Of a DNA stretch of 5,861 nucleotides, positions 5,494 through 5,861 are shown in pieces; the first letter of the stretch is position 1, and each line of letters begins with the position of its first letter. Below the pieces are notes generated by a model. It was not told the DNA's origin and made no database searches. It saw only the letters and a program-made list of their open reading frames with translations. This DNA comes from Oscillospiraceae bacterium (GTDB taxonomy: Bacteria > Bacillota > Clostridia > Oscillospirales > Oscillospiraceae): contig CACXCV010000114.1 of assembly GCA_902766215.1 (NCBI GenBank), positions 1 through 5,861 of the forward strand. Direction: 5' to 3'. Both the position numbers and the translations under genes were made by a program.

Positions 5494-5861
5494 CGCTATC
5501 CTCTCCCAACGGATACAGAGGTTGGTCAATGGGCGGCAAATCCGCCTCTCCATCCTCCGCAAAGAGGTAGACGTAGGCGTTTTTGCCATCCCAAACCACT
5601 TTTTTCACGATTGCCCGCAGCAGACGCCGTTTTTCCTCCAGCGTGGCAGAATCCACCGCGCTGGCAAAGGATTCGATCATTTCCTGGTGGAAGGCGAACT
5701 CCTGATGGAGCATCCGGCTCTGCTCGGTAAGCGCTTCCAGCTCGGCGAGGCGCAGCTGCTGTGTCTCGCTCTCCTGATGGAGCGCGTCGATCTGCTCCAT
5801 GACGTACTTCGCAGAGGTGTCGCTGGCAACGGACAGGGATTCCACCAGCCGCTTGATGCGC
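5489..5861 (-). CDS. C-terminal part of a large serine recombinase (SpoIVCA-like), 5' end outside the window
   Basis: The last 123 residues of a site-specific recombinase; the frame is open to the right edge, so the GTG at 5845 is not the true start. What is seen is the recombinase C-terminal region: an RLVESL-like lead-in, a long charged helix rich in Glu, Gln and Leu that fits the coiled coil of large serine recombinases (about YVMEQIDALHQE to TEQSRMLHQE), then ATLEEKRRLLRAIVKKVVWDG (written here in part; key residues E-E-K-R-x-L-L-R and V-V-W-D-G) and a short acidic tail. The N-terminal catalytic serine domain and zinc ribbon would lie to the right. The TGA stop falls within the AATGA core where SigK similarity starts, so the gene ends exactly at the element border. 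Its position marks it as the likely enzyme that excises the element and restores sigK. A phage or ICE integrase using sigK as target is the alternative. Confidence 0.8.
   Translation of the reverse strand, partial: RIKRLVESLSVASDTSAKYVMEQIDALHQESETQQLRLAELEALTEQSRMLHQEFAFHQEMIESFASAVDSATLEEKRRLLRAIVKKVVWDGKNAYVYLFAEDGEADLPPIDQPLYPLGEDSE

Noticed and set aside
5494..5589. Upstream 32 codons of the sigma frame as its real N-terminus
   Set aside because: They show no sigma-factor similarity and coincide with the recombinase gene in another frame; the frame is open by chance.
5113..5730. Plus-strand open frame of 205 codons across the sigK fragment and recombinase
   Set aside because: Shadow of two minus-strand genes with clear homology; it spans the element border, which a real gene would be unlikely to do.
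1..5861. tRNA or rRNA genes, CRISPR arrays, insertion sequences
   Set aside because: No cloverleaf-like sequence, regularly spaced repeats or transposase frame was seen on either strand; the only mobile-element gene is the recombinase at the right edge.

Overview
The window looks like a GC-rich (roughly 60 %), spore-forming Clostridia chromosome, most likely of the Oscillospiraceae/Ruminococcaceae kind. The evidence is strong GGAGG-type ribosome binding sites, a Gram-positive-type S-layer-homology (SLH) surface protein, the tsaE-tsaB cluster of t6A tRNA modification genes, and above all the C-terminal half of a sporulation sigma factor of the SigK type. The assignment is inferred from gene content and protein motifs, not from a database match.

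Layout, left to right. (1) A GNAT acetyltransferase on the + strand whose 5' end lies outside the window. (2) A perfect 12-bp hairpin between convergent genes. (3) A compact minus-strand operon tsaE-tsaB-upp, read leftwards from an extended -10 promoter near 2430. tsaE and tsaB overlap by 20 nt and upp starts 17 nt after tsaB. (4) A 141-nt divergent promoter region. (5) On the + strand, a SEDS-family peptidoglycan polymerase (RodA-like), then a secreted protein with cadherin-like folds and three SLH repeats, started by GTG behind a very strong ribosome binding site. (6) A 15-bp hairpin, then two overlapping minus-strand genes at the right edge.

The right edge is the notable part. The minus-strand frame ending at 5131 matches SigK only from an Asn-Glu pair (codons at 5493-5488) onward. 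It keeps the end of region 2.4, the region 3 linker and region 4 but lacks everything before. Directly upstream on the same strand is the C-terminal part of a large serine recombinase, whose TGA stop codon lies inside the 5-bp sequence AATGA (minus strand, 5493-5489) where the SigK similarity begins. AATGA at this same Asn-Glu codon pair is, from memory, the crossover site of the Bacillus subtilis skin element. The simplest reading is that the window ends at one border of a skin-like element that splits sigK and carries its own recombinase at this border. The N-terminal half of sigK should lie to the right of the window, also on the minus strand.

The remaining genes are housekeeping: tRNA modification (TsaE, TsaB), pyrimidine salvage (Upp), cell-wall elongation (RodA) and cell-surface attachment (SLH protein). 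Apart from the operon link between tsaE, tsaB and upp, there is no sign that they work as one pathway.
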